Made by a program: the position numbers and the translations under genes. From Conchocele bisecta (taxonomy: Eukaryota; Mollusca; Bivalvia; Lucinida; Thyasiridae), in NCBI GenBank assembly GCA_029237695.1, contig JAQRGA010000065.1:1-64000 (forward strand): 64,000 nt of DNA, given 5' to 3'. Below the pieces are notes generated by a model. It was not told the DNA's origin, ran no database searches, and saw only the letters and a list, made by a program, of their open reading frames with translations. Shown here piece after piece: positions 54,311 to 64,000 of this stretch (position 1 is its first letter; each line of letters begins with the position of its first letter).

Positions 54311-54665
54311 GGTATCAGGTTATTTTAATATGCAAATGGGACATGGTATTTTTAAATTGTTTGTACTAATTAAATGCGTCACCTGAAAAACAATACTTTC
54401 GACACATTATAAAGTATGATCATTGCACAGCAAACAATAAATACAGAGAATAAATAGTACTGTCCGTTAACAGTTTAAGGAAACACGGTTATTGCCCCTG
54501 AATATCAGTGTGAAAATCTACGTATGATATAAAATGTATAATAATGCCAATCAATATGTGGGATAATGGTGAATGAATGTTTATTTTGCCAGAAAATGTC
54601 TCAGATGATGTTTCTGATATAAAGAACATTTTGTGCCTATACTACTGAGTGGGCATGTATTTAAA
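54311..54665. repeat. Copy of the window-start repeat plus M8 end
   Basis: It matches 1-235, then continues to AACATTTTGTGCCTATACTA and CTGAGTGGGCATGTATTTAA, the M8 terminus. This shows that the window-start repeat belongs to the M8 family interior. Confidence 0.6.
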
Positions 54666-57298
54666 GTGGTAATTGGGTTCACATCACATCCGCACGTCGC
54701 CACTGTCCTTAGTACGTGCACAAGTGGACATCACGACACTTTACTGTCCATCAAGGATTTGGTACATTACACAAGGATTTGTACAATTCATATGTCTATG
54801 TTTCTGCGTTACAGTTAGGATACACAGGTGAAAGTCATTATAGGAATGAATGGCCTTTTTGTGGAATTTATCGGGGTATAAACTTGGAAAAGTCGCGGGA
54901 ATACTGGACGAAGGCCGGAAGGCCAGCATTTGAAATAAATCCAACAAGAAAATGTGTGTTATTTTCCGTTTTCTTAAGAATTATTTTAACTGCGCCTCAC
55001 GGTTACGGAAAGTAGTTCGGCATATGGGAGTTTACTGGGATATAAATTTTGGACAGAGACTTGCCACGGGCCAATCAAATGTTAGGGAATTGTGTAAATA
55101 TTTTTGTGCTGGAATTATATGTCTATGTTTCTGCATTACAGTTAGGATACACAGGTGAACAAAACGTAGCAGGAATGTTAAAAGGGTAACAATTATCCTA
55201 CTTTTGTTTGGTTTAGAAACCGCATTAAAATGCCGCGAAAATAAATTGAACATAAAACGAAAGAAACAAATGAAAAGTCATGCAGAGCATGATGTTATTA
55301 GTCGATCAAATCAGGGTAAAGTGCATCGAACATATGTAGGTGTCTCTGGTACCATTGTTAATGGTAAACTATTTTCGACCACAGTTCTGTACCCAGCGTT
55401 GACATTTTTCTCGATTTTGTGCAGGTTTTGGAAACCCGTTCCCAAATCCATCCAATAGCAGCAATGCCATAGCAGCAATGTTTTGTTGTCACCATTATGT
55501 TGCGAAATATTCCAGCGTAACACCTGCACTGTATGCTCTATTTATCTACAAATTACACTCCGCAATACACAAAGTTGTAGTCACTGTGTGTTTGTCCGCA
55601 TCCTGTGGCAGCAAGCGAGTGGGCGGAGCTACCAGAGCTATATATATCTAGCGGTTACAGTGTCATCTAAAAATAGACGCAAGCTCCTGCGTATTCAGGC
55701 ACATGCCCAGATTGGCCTAATGTGCCCCATCCGTGATTTTTTGCGCGATGTCGGGCGCAAGACAATCAATAATTTGCGGCATTGACAATAATTAAGGGGG
55801 ATTGCCGCAATCGCGCGTGCTGGATGCATCCCTGCCATCCCTGCATGATACTTAAACAAAGTTCGCTATGAAGGGCAATTCTTCGTTTTGATTGGTGGAA
55901 AATTTTATGAATATTAACTAGCGTCAAATGACGCGCATACGCGATCCAATGGGATAAACCCGAGATGCTGGGATAAACCCGAAAATGCTGGGGCTGCTAG
56001 TAAGGAGATTTTGAGCAGAGGTCGATTATAAATTAGCCGAATAAACACATTTTTACGCGATTATACGTGGCTGAAACTTGTTCTGTTTAATAAATAAAAA
56101 CTTTAAATTAGCCCAATAATCGGCGTATGTTGGCGTATATGGCCATTAGAGCCAACTATGGACTTCAACAACAATAACTTCGGGTTAAATCTCTTCCGCG
56201 TTCAGCTCATTACGTATTCAAAATTGTGTTATTTGGCTATAAGTAAAGTTTTAAACGGAGATAATTGCCAAAAATGCAAACTTTATCGGTTGATGCAATT
56301 TGGAAGTGATACAGAAAAATTCGCGTTCGTAGATTACCGAATAGCGGAGAAAAGGGTTGCTACAAACTTTTTCAGAATTCGATGGATAACCAATATATTA
56401 GCCGATCTATAAATAGATCGGCTAATAACAAAGAACCGCCACTGAAAGGCCTTTATATAGGTTTTTTGGTGTTTCATTGGAAGGCGTCAACAATGTTGAA
56501 CGTATATCCAAATGTTGAACTTCTCGTGATCCGTTAGTCGGATCATCACCACATTTCATAACTAGCTTCCTCACATTGATGGCTATCTGTGTGCTTCATG
56601 TAGTTGGGGTCACTATAAGCTAGGTGTAATGATACCGTATGTTAATGGTTGAAATGCAATCATAGCAAAACAACAGGTGTTTGAACAGGTGGTCAGTATG
56701 TTGGTGTCATATGGGTATTTTGGGTAGATTTGGGTAGATATCGTTGGTTTTGGGTAATTTACATAGTTTTGTGCAATTACTAAAGCTCAATCATTGCACA
56801 CGGCACGAATTGTCAATTATCTACACATTCAGCGTTCTGAACTTTCGGACACGTTTTATACTGTCAAAATACCCGCAAACAAAGAAACACTTCTAGTTAT
56901 ACGTGTAATTCGCGTGAGGTGACGTCAATTGTATGTTGGTAAAAATGCACCCAAACCACCAGATATCCAGAAATCAGCCATAACACACCGAAATATGAAC
57001 CGTTCTTCAAGAACCTGTGAGCCAAAACTGTCTAAATCAGTCACCCTGGGGACCGCCCACTGCGTTCGGTTTAGAGATTCCACTGTATTTCAATCGACTG
57101 CCAGATCCATTTAAGCCAGACAAAAACGATGCAACAACAACAACAACAACGACACAAGACAATTAATGCACTTGTAATACAATTTATTTAGAAAACATGA
57201 AATACTTTCAGTAAACAGCGTTGAAAATTCACACAAAACTCAGAGCTCATGCGGAATTAAAATCTGCAACTACTAAAATGTTTTTCATTGTTAAATTA
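54666..57298. other. Unassigned 2.6-kb stretch
   Basis: A direct repeat of about 45 bp (TATGTCTATGTTTCTGCGTT, ACAGTTAGGATACACAGGTG) occurs at 54790 and 55120. GGTTTAGAGATTCCACTG at 57070 is the 44-bp minisatellite relative. Several ORFs of 60 to 100 codons show no domain. No gene called. Confidence 0.35.
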
Positions 57299-57538
57299 TT
57301 AACCCTTTGAACCCGAAAGCACGCTATAGCGGCGTACATAAATAGTGCAGATCCAGATGAGCCGGCTCATGTCGAGCCGTCTCATCAGGATCTGCACATT
57401 TTTGGCTAGAACTTTTCAGAACAAAAACAGCCCTTTTTCATAAATGGACTAGTCTGAAAATCAGTTTGTGACAGTTAGATTGATTGCAAAATTAGAATAT
57501 CAAAATTAATTCTAGTTACTTAGGGGCGAAAGGGTTAA
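57299..57538. mobile_element. TTAACCCTTT MITE, copy 2
   Basis: Ends TTAACCCTTTGAACCCG and GGGGCGAAAGGGTTAA. The GATGAGCCGGCTCATGTCGA hairpin is inside. It is colinear with 23781-24026. Confidence 0.75.
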
Positions 57539-58021
57539 TCGACGTCACTTACGGAACATATCGCTGTCGAAACCAATGTCAGTGAAATACGGCGATGCGA
57601 TAAGGGATGTAATTCCAGAGCACATATACATAAAGAATACCCGACTAGTGTATTTTGATATGAAGTTAAAATTAGGCAATGCTAGGAAATGTGTAGGAAT
57701 ACAGAGGCTTGCATAGGAATTCCTACGGTTTGCGAGCCGAGCCGGATAAACAGCAGTAGCCTGTTTTGCAGTCATGAACATTCATTGTTGGTGTGTAGTC
57801 AGAGATACATAACAGTGGTACATGCCCACCCAGTAGCCACAAACTGTTCTTTATATCAGAGACATCATCTGAGACATTTTCTGGCAAAATAAACATTCAA
57901 TCACCATCACCCTACGTATTGATTGGTATTATTATACATTTTATATCAGACAAATTTCTACACTGATTGATATCAGCGGCGATAACCGTGTTTCCTTAAA
58001 ATGTTAACGGACATTACTATT
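57539..58021. repeat. Mixed repeat remnants
   Basis: The half copy of the CTTATCGCATCG family (about 57570-57620), an M8-type end GGTACATGCCCACCCAGTAG (57813), and the inverted copy of the window-start repeat to 58020 occur in sequence. No gene. Confidence 0.5.
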
Positions 58022-60092
58022 TAGAGTGGTTCTACAATACCAGTGGTGCTGGAAGGGTTAAATCTAATCGTGTGCTGTCATCTGTGCTGGTGTATCGAGA
58101 GGACATGGATTTAGAAAGTACATCAGTGTGCTGGAAGTTAATCAATCGTGTCTGCAATGTGTGGTTGTATCGTACGGAGAGGACATGGACTAAGTTCTAC
58201 AATACCGTGGTGCTGGAAGGGTTAAAATCATCGTGTATGCAATCTGCTGGTTGATCGTACGGAGAGGACATGGATTTAGGGTTCTACAATACCAGTGGTG
58301 CTGGAAGGGTTAAATCATCGTGTGCTGTCAATCTGTGCTGGTTGTATCGTACGGAGAGGACATGGACATTTAGAGGGTTCTACAATACCAGTGGTGCTGG
58401 AAGGGTTGAATCATCGTGTGCTGTCAATCTGTGCTGGTTGTATTGTACGGAGAGGACATGGACATTTAGAGGGTTCTACAATACCAGTGGTGCTGGAAGG
58501 GTTAAATCATCGTGTGCTGTCAATCTGTGCTGGTTGTATCGTACGGAGAGGACATGGACATTTAGAGGGGTCTACAATACCAGTGGTGCTGGAAGGTTAA
58601 ATCATCGTGTGCTGTCAATCTGTGCTGGTTGTATCGTATGGAGAGGACATGGACATTTAGAGAGTTCTACAATACCAGTGGTGCTGGAAGGTTAAATCAT
58701 CGTGTACTGGCAATCTGTGCTGGTTGTATCGTACGGAGAGGACATGGACATTTAGAGGGGTTCTACAATACCAGTGGTGCTGGAAGGTTAAATCATCGTG
58801 TGCTGGCAATGTGTGCTGGTTGTATTGTACGGAGAGGACATGGACATTTAGAGGGTTCTACAATACCAGTGGTGCTGGAAGGGTTAAATCATCGTGTGCT
58901 GGCAATGTGTGCTGGTTGTATTGTACGGAGAGGACATGGACATTTAGAGGGTTCTACAATACCAGTGGTGCTGGAAGGGTTAAATCATCGTGTACTGTCA
59001 ATCTGTGCTGGTTGTATCGTACGGAGAGGACATGGACATTTAGAGGGTTCTACAATACCAGTGGTGCTGGAAGGGTTAAATCATCGTGTACTGTCAATCT
59101 GTGCTGGTTGTATCGTATGGAGAGGACATGGACATTTAGAGGAGTTCTACAATACCAGTGGTGCTGGAAGGGTTAAATCATCGTGTACTGGCAATCTGTG
59201 CTGGTTGTATCGTACGGAGAGGACATGGACATTTAGAGGGGTTCTACAATACCAGTGGTGCTGGAAGGTTAAATCATCGTGTGCTGGCAATGTGTGCTGG
59301 TTGTATTGTACGGAGAGGACATGGACATTTAGAGGGTTCTACAATACCAGTGGTGCTGGAAGGTTAAATCATCGTGTGCTGTCAATCTGTGCTGGTTGTA
59401 TCGTACGGAGAGGACATGGACATTTAGAGGGGTTCTACAATACCAGTGGTGCTGGAAGGTTAAATCATCGTGTGCTGTCAATCTGTGCTGGTTGTATCGT
59501 ACGGAGAGGACATGGACATTTAGAGGGTTCTACAATACCAGTGGTGCTGGAAGGTTAAATCATCGTGTACTGGCAATCTGTGCTGGTTGTATCGTACGGA
59601 GAGGACATGTACATTTAGAGGGTTCTACAATACCAGTGGTGCTGGAAGGTTAAATCATCGTGTACTGGCAATCTGTGCTGGTTGTATCGTACGGAGAGGA
59701 CATGGACATTTAGAGGGTGGCTACAATACCAGTGGTGCTGGAAGGTTTAAATCATCGTGTGCTGTCGATCTGTGCTGGTTGTATCGTACGGAGAGGACAT
59801 GGACATTTAGAGGGTTCTACAATACCAGTGGTGCTGGAAGGTTAAATCATCGTGTACTGGCAATCTGTGCTGGTTGTATCGTACGGGGAGGACATGGACA
59901 TTTAGAGGGTTCTACAATACCAGTGGTGCTGGAAGGTTAAATCATCGTGTACTGGCAATGTGTGCTGGTTGTATCGTACGGAGAGGACATGGACATTTAG
60001 AGGGTTCTACAATACCAGTGGTGCTGGAAGGGTTGAATCATCGTGTGCTGTCAATCTGTGCTGGTTGTATCGTATGGAGAGGACATGGACAT
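58022..60092. repeat. 96-bp minisatellite, about 21 units
   Basis: Unit: GGGTTCTACAATACCAGTGG, TGCTGGAAGGGTTAAATCAT, CGTGTGCTGTCAATCTGTGC, TGGTTGTATCGTACGGAGAG and GACATGGACATTTAGA (95 or 96 bp, differing by one G). Variation is mostly G/A at TGCTGTCAAT or TACTGGCAAT. 96 is a multiple of three and the unit lacks stops, which creates false plus-strand ORFs up to 309 codons. The first three units are more diverged. The array stops abruptly inside a unit at the M3 element. Confidence 0.95.
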
Positions 60093-60352
60093 TTTTTATA
60101 ATACGTTCCCACGATTTAACAATTTGTTCCCTCAATAACAATTCGCTCCCACGATATAACAATTCGTTTCCTCGAATTAACAATTAGTTCCCTCAATTTA
60201 ACAATTCTTTCCCCCGAATTAACAATTCGTTCCCAATATAAAACAATTCGTTCCCACTAATGAACAATTCGTTCCCGTGGGAACGAATTGTTATTTCGTG
60301 GGAACGAATTAATAAAAAACAGAATTCTACGTCCCCTGCGGGGCTCCGTAGT
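60093..60352. mobile_element. Family M3 foldback, copy 4, left end missing
   Basis: The right end GTCCCCTGCGGGGCTCCGTA is present and the 21-bp units switch orientation at about 60270. The left GGAGCCCCGCAGG end is absent, and the 96-bp array runs straight into the arm (GGACATTTTTTATAATACG). Confidence 0.8.
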
Positions 60353-60740
60353 ATCGTACTGTTTCCCAGTTCGTTGTGTCCATTCTGAGCCACAGGTATT
60401 CGGCGTATTTCGGCTTTCATCGGTATACATGTAACTACATATGAATAACAAGGCTTATAACCATGTATAAAATTGTAATTGTCTATGCATTCTATGTATT
60501 TCTGCAGGATAACGATAATTCTCAAATGAACATATGAACTTTCCACTACAATATTTGCATTAGAGCCCTAAAACACATTATTTTATTTGTTATGATACGA
60601 GGTCGAGTCCGACCTAGGATAACCAGCTGTAATTCGATATTATTTGCATAATTATGTTCCAACTATGCTCTTTTAGACAAGACATGTTTCTAGAAAAGGG
60701 CCCTGTATAAGAGTCTAGAAGCATTTTTTAGTAAAAGTTG
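60353..60740. other. Unassigned
   Basis: No gene or repeat edge recognised. A GGTCGAGTCCGACC string lies near 60601. Confidence 0.3.
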
Positions 60741-61210
60741 GCAACCTGACTTTTTAACATAATTAAGGTATGCTGAATTCGACTAGCCCGGTTGCCAAGC
60801 TGAATTTTGAGGTCTTGACCATCTAATTAGCATAAACAAAATGGCTGCCAAATCGACAATTTTCGGCACTGTCTTGGACAAGCACTACTAGTTGCCGAGT
60901 GCATTTTTTCATCACCATAATTTCTTTGTATTTTTCTGTTAGAACATGTCATCGAGTATCAAAATCTCCTGGGTGTGGATTGCTAATGGGCTTGCTTTTA
61001 TGAAAATCCAAGATGGCCGCCAAAAATATGAAAAATACTATAAACTCACTTGAACAGACATTTTGGTTGTACTTTTGATGGCATGTCCGCATGCTGTCTG
61101 TTTTAATGAGCATGATAAGTATATTTTCTCTTATTTGTTAATAGTATAAACGAAATTCAAATTGCGAAAAAGTCCAACATGGCCGCCAAAATATTGAAAT
61201 TACTACAATG
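60741..61210. repeat. Arm fragment of the CCAAGATGGCCGCC family
   Basis: AAATGGCTGCCAAATCGAC (60839), TCCAAGATGGCCGCCAAAAA (61006) and TCCAACATGGCCGCCAAAAT (61171) are spaced about 165 bp in one orientation. They resemble one arm of the 1240-4300 foldback. Confidence 0.55.
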
Positions 61211-61232
61211 TATAAATTGCACTTGAATATAC

Positions 61233-61488
61233 ATATGAGACGCGCCGCGACATAACGTACCTTCGGGTATCTGGAATTTTCGCCGTAAAAGGTTGTGAAA
61301 ATTGAACATTATTCCTGCAAATGACTTCAGAATTTGACGCAAATTTCAGAGCAAATGCGGAATTAAATTCAGCATTTGCTCTGCAATTTTCGTCAAATTC
61401 GTACAAAAAATTACGTTCAATTTTCCAAACCATTTACGGCGAAAATTCCAAATACCGAAGGTACGTTATGTCGCGGCGCGTCTCATAT
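61233..61488. mobile_element. Palindromic MITE with GAGACGCGCCGCGACATAAC ends
   Basis: Left ATGAGACGCGCCGCGACATA and right TATGTCGCGGCGCGTCTCAT are perfect inverses. The inner blocks CGTACCTTCGG, GAATTTTCGCCGTAAA and GCAAATGCGGAATT are mirrored too. ORFs on both strands are hairpin translations. Confidence 0.75.
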
Positions 61489-61914
61489 TTGTTTATGATT
61501 GTAATTTTGAGGGGATGTGCACACATTTTCTGTAGCAACTTTATGCTCAATCATGAAATACAGCGCTGGATATAATCAACATCGTATATATAACGACAAC
61601 AACAATAGCAACAACAACAAAATAGATGTCACTGACTCAACATCTGCAGTCATTTATTACTAAAATTCCATTAGTGTTCAAATCTCAACAGCGCTATCAT
61701 TTTTTTTCGGTTGTGTAGTTTATCGCATGATTGGCCTCAGAATGCATCATCGCTATCATATCGTATGCTAACTATACTATGTGTATTATCGAATTTTGAA
61801 AAGATCACACATTGTTGTGCCTTACCGAAACACGATATTTTATTACATACTAAATACATACCGGCGTTGTTCTAGTTTACATACGCTTATAAAAGGGATT
61901 GTTTGTGGGCTACA
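61489..61914. other. Upstream region of the right-edge reading frame
   Basis: It is AT-rich with (AAC)n at about 61595-61620. Near its end is TTATAAAAGG. Confidence 0.3.
61888..61895 (+). promoter_or_regulatory. TATA-like box before the right-edge ORF
   Basis: TATAAAAG lies only 20 bp before the ATG at 61915. A transcript starting about 30 bp downstream would begin at or after that ATG, so either a later start is used or the box is chance. Confidence 0.25.
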
Positions 61915-64000
61915 ATGGATCCCATGATTAGCTTGAAGAGGCCGTCACCTGTAGACTACAGCCAGTGCATTTTCAGCCAAGCGCATAAACCCAAAACAAA
62001 CCTGAGTGAAGCAACTGAACATGGACGGACAACAGTCAGGCATGCAGCATGTAGCAGAAAGAAACTGAGGGACTCCAAACATATATACGTAATTGATCGG
62101 ATTGAGACTGCATTAGGTTCTGCCACATCCGTATCTCTTGTGTGGCACAAACTGTGCTATGCCGGCTTCACACACAAGGGTAAAATAGAACGTCTTCGAA
62201 AGACACAGACTGATGTTTCAACAGAGGGAGAATGTTGCAGCACAAGTGTTCCAGGTGGTACATGTGAGAGGCGTTCATTACGAAAAGGTGTGCAGCGAGT
62301 CAACTGGAGCCTTTCCATATTCTGTCAAACAACTACAAGTAAGAAGTCACGACTGATCTCGGTCATGACTACGCAAATGAGTGACCAAATAATTCAAGCA
62401 TCACATCTTGACTACGAAGTTGGCCTTCGAATGGCAGGAGTTATTGACTTAATTGCAGCTGAGGCCAAATACCATCTGAATTGTCTCAGCGCATTCAACA
62501 GGTCTACATCCAAAACAAAGCTGGAATCATCAAATACAGACCTTGCTATGATATGGCTTTGCCAGGAGCTCCGCCAATCAGCTGACAAAGGACACGTGAT
62601 TCTTCTCGATGATGTATGGGAAAGGTATAAGGAGCTTGCTGAAGAATCGTCAACCACGATTCAGCAGTCCTATCAAAGCAGAAGAGGGACATTCAAGGAA
62701 AATTTGCAGAGTCCCAGCTTGGGGATATTTTCAATTTCTTTCAACCTCTTGACAGGTGTATATCGGAACAAGAAAAACAGTACTGATTCCCACTGAGTAC
62801 CAGACAACATCAGTTTTGAAGATGGAAGTAGACACACAGGAGAGCGAGAAGTTAGCTTTTCCTAAATATGAGCCACAGGATGACACTTTCCTATCACTTG
62901 TTCATGTAGCTCTGAAGATCCGTGGAGACATGATGGAAACGCCAGGACACAAACGGTTCTCTGTCAGTGAAGAAGATGCTATAGCATGCGTTCCAGATAG
63001 TTTATATATGCTACTGAGACTGATCGTCGGTGGCCAAGCATCCCTTGACGATGATAGCAGTGGGAACAATGAAGAACATGTTCAGAGCAGAGTTCTGAGT
63101 TTGGCACAAGATCTAGTTTACTGTGTCAGTGGTGGCAGGAAATGGACTCCAAAACATGTTGGTCTCGCAAGTACTCTTCATCATGCCACACGGTCAAAAG
63201 ACCTGGTACGATTATTCAACAAGGCAGGGCATTGTTTGAGTTATGAGCAGGTGTTGCAAGTTGACACTTCATTGGCTGAGAGTACTCTCAAATCATTGGA
63301 CCAAGCAACTGGTGCTGTCATTCCACCAAACATTGTGGCAAATAAATTCATCCATTACACATGTGATAACATTGACATCCTTGATGAAACACTCGATGGA
63401 AAGAATACTTTCCATGCAACTCAAATGGCAGCATGGCAGCGAGGCCAAACAACTGACGTCTCTCTGAAAAATCTCGAGCTGTCGACAAGACATACTTTGA
63501 TTGTGCCAAATGCCCCTGAGAAGCTGCATCCTGTCAGTATAAAGCATGGAACATGCAAGCCAACATTCACAGCACCAGTCGACGAATCATACTTCAGGAA
63601 ATCTGAGGAGGACAATGAGTGTGCAAGAAAAGCAAAAGCAACAGAACTAGCTTTCTTCATGCGTCGTCAAAATTCAGAAATAAAAAGCTTCTTGGACAGT
63701 ATTAACAACCAGTCATTGTCATCAGAGGAACCAGACCAGACAGCTGTAGGATATCTGCCTATAATCTTGCCCCCGCTCACGAAATGGATACTTGAATACC
63801 GCCGTGAAGAGATGCATGGCAATATCTTCACATTTGGACAGGAACATACAGTCCTCACAGTCGACCAAGCGCTGTACTGTAGACTTATGGAGCTGAAGTG
63901 GTCTGTTCCCGAATACCAGGATACGTTAATACCTCGCCTTGGTGGTCTCCATGTGTCGATGAACTTCCTCAAAGCGATAGGAGATCATATGAATGGTTCC
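61915..64000 (+). pseudogene. Transposon-like uncharacterised protein, frame-broken, runs off the window
   Basis: ATG 61915 has a good context (ACAATGG). The first frame is open to 62796. Its coding sense ends at about 62700, where GAAAATTTGC seems to lack one A: the neighbouring frame then reads KFAESQLGDIFNFFQPLDRC up to a stop near 62793. A third frame (VLIPTEYQTTSVLKM) takes over at about 62770 and stays open for 393 codons from ATG 62822 to 64000. Two related C/H modules are visible: CIFSQ...WHKLCYAGF (residues about 20-90) and IFCQ...AKYHLNCLSAF (about 140-200). Later motifs: WTPKHVGLASTLHHATRSKD, AGHCLSYEQVLQVDTSLAES, CDNIDILDETLDGKNTFHAT and AFFMRRQ. I know this family from invertebrate genomes as unnamed multi-copy proteins, probably mobile-element-borne, but cannot assign a superfamily. 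Confidence 0.65.

Noticed and set aside
58270..59558. Plus-strand ORFs up to 309 codons in the 96-bp array
   Set aside because: The unit is a multiple of three without stops, and one-base length variants shift between open frames, so no single frame is conserved.

Overview
The window looks like invertebrate, most likely bivalve mollusc, nuclear DNA. It is AT-rich, gene-poor and packed with short inverted-repeat elements, minisatellites and SINE-like sequence. Several dispersed repeats (the GAGCTCCGTGGAGCAAGATG repeat near 21.7 kb, the GATCAGGATCTGCACTGTTC repeat, repeats ending in ACTC tracts, CAAGATGGCNGCC repeats) resemble ones I associate from memory with heterodont bivalves; this is recall, not a search. 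No rRNA, CRISPR array or bacterial-type operon was seen.

The main host locus lies on the minus strand between about 43.0 and 7.8 kb. Twelve exons can be read from acceptor and donor sites. Nearly all are flanked by phase-1 introns. The 5' exons (42.9, 37.5 and 29.2 kb) each encode one LDL-receptor class A domain. The 3' exons (27.2, 26.2, 24.8, 20.3, 17.8-19.7, 15.3, 14.2, 12.6 and 8.0 kb) encode six-cysteine EGF/EB-like modules. This is a secreted or cell-surface modular protein, similar in style to the EB-module proteins that molluscan annotation often calls prion-like-(Q/N-rich)-domain-bearing. Four module exons are damaged. The largest, with six modules, has two nonsense codons, two frame breaks and a 1.06-kb AT-rich element inserted in its coding sequence. 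Because the exons are symmetric, skipping the damaged ones would keep the frame, so the locus is either a decaying gene or one tolerating decay by exon skipping.

The introns and flanks are a museum of non-autonomous elements. They include a composite MITE with 12 copies (M1), a self-complementary MITE with 7 copies (M2), a foldback family whose arms are 21-bp minisatellites (M3), further palindromic families (M4 to M6), a 3-kb foldback with mirrored 150-bp motif spacing (1.2-4.3 kb), and a SINE with a 13-bp target-site duplication. Five sizeable tandem arrays occur: 32 bp at 31.2-36.1 kb, 44 bp at 36.5-37.4 kb, 60 bp at 48.6-49.2 kb, 38 bp at 52.9-53.7 kb and 96 bp at 58.0-60.1 kb. At least two appear to derive from the ends of dispersed elements. 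The 32-bp array changes abruptly from clean to indel-riddled copies, which suggests unpolished long-read sequence.

Other coding remnants are a 5'-truncated Penelope-like element with a GIY-YIG endonuclease (46.7-47.5 kb), a small basic minus-strand ORF with a CpG-rich NRF1-like upstream site inside an element with inverted ends (22.6-23.3 kb), and, at the right edge, a long plus-strand reading frame (61.9 kb onward, open to the window end) of a transposon-like uncharacterised protein family with two C/H-rich modules.
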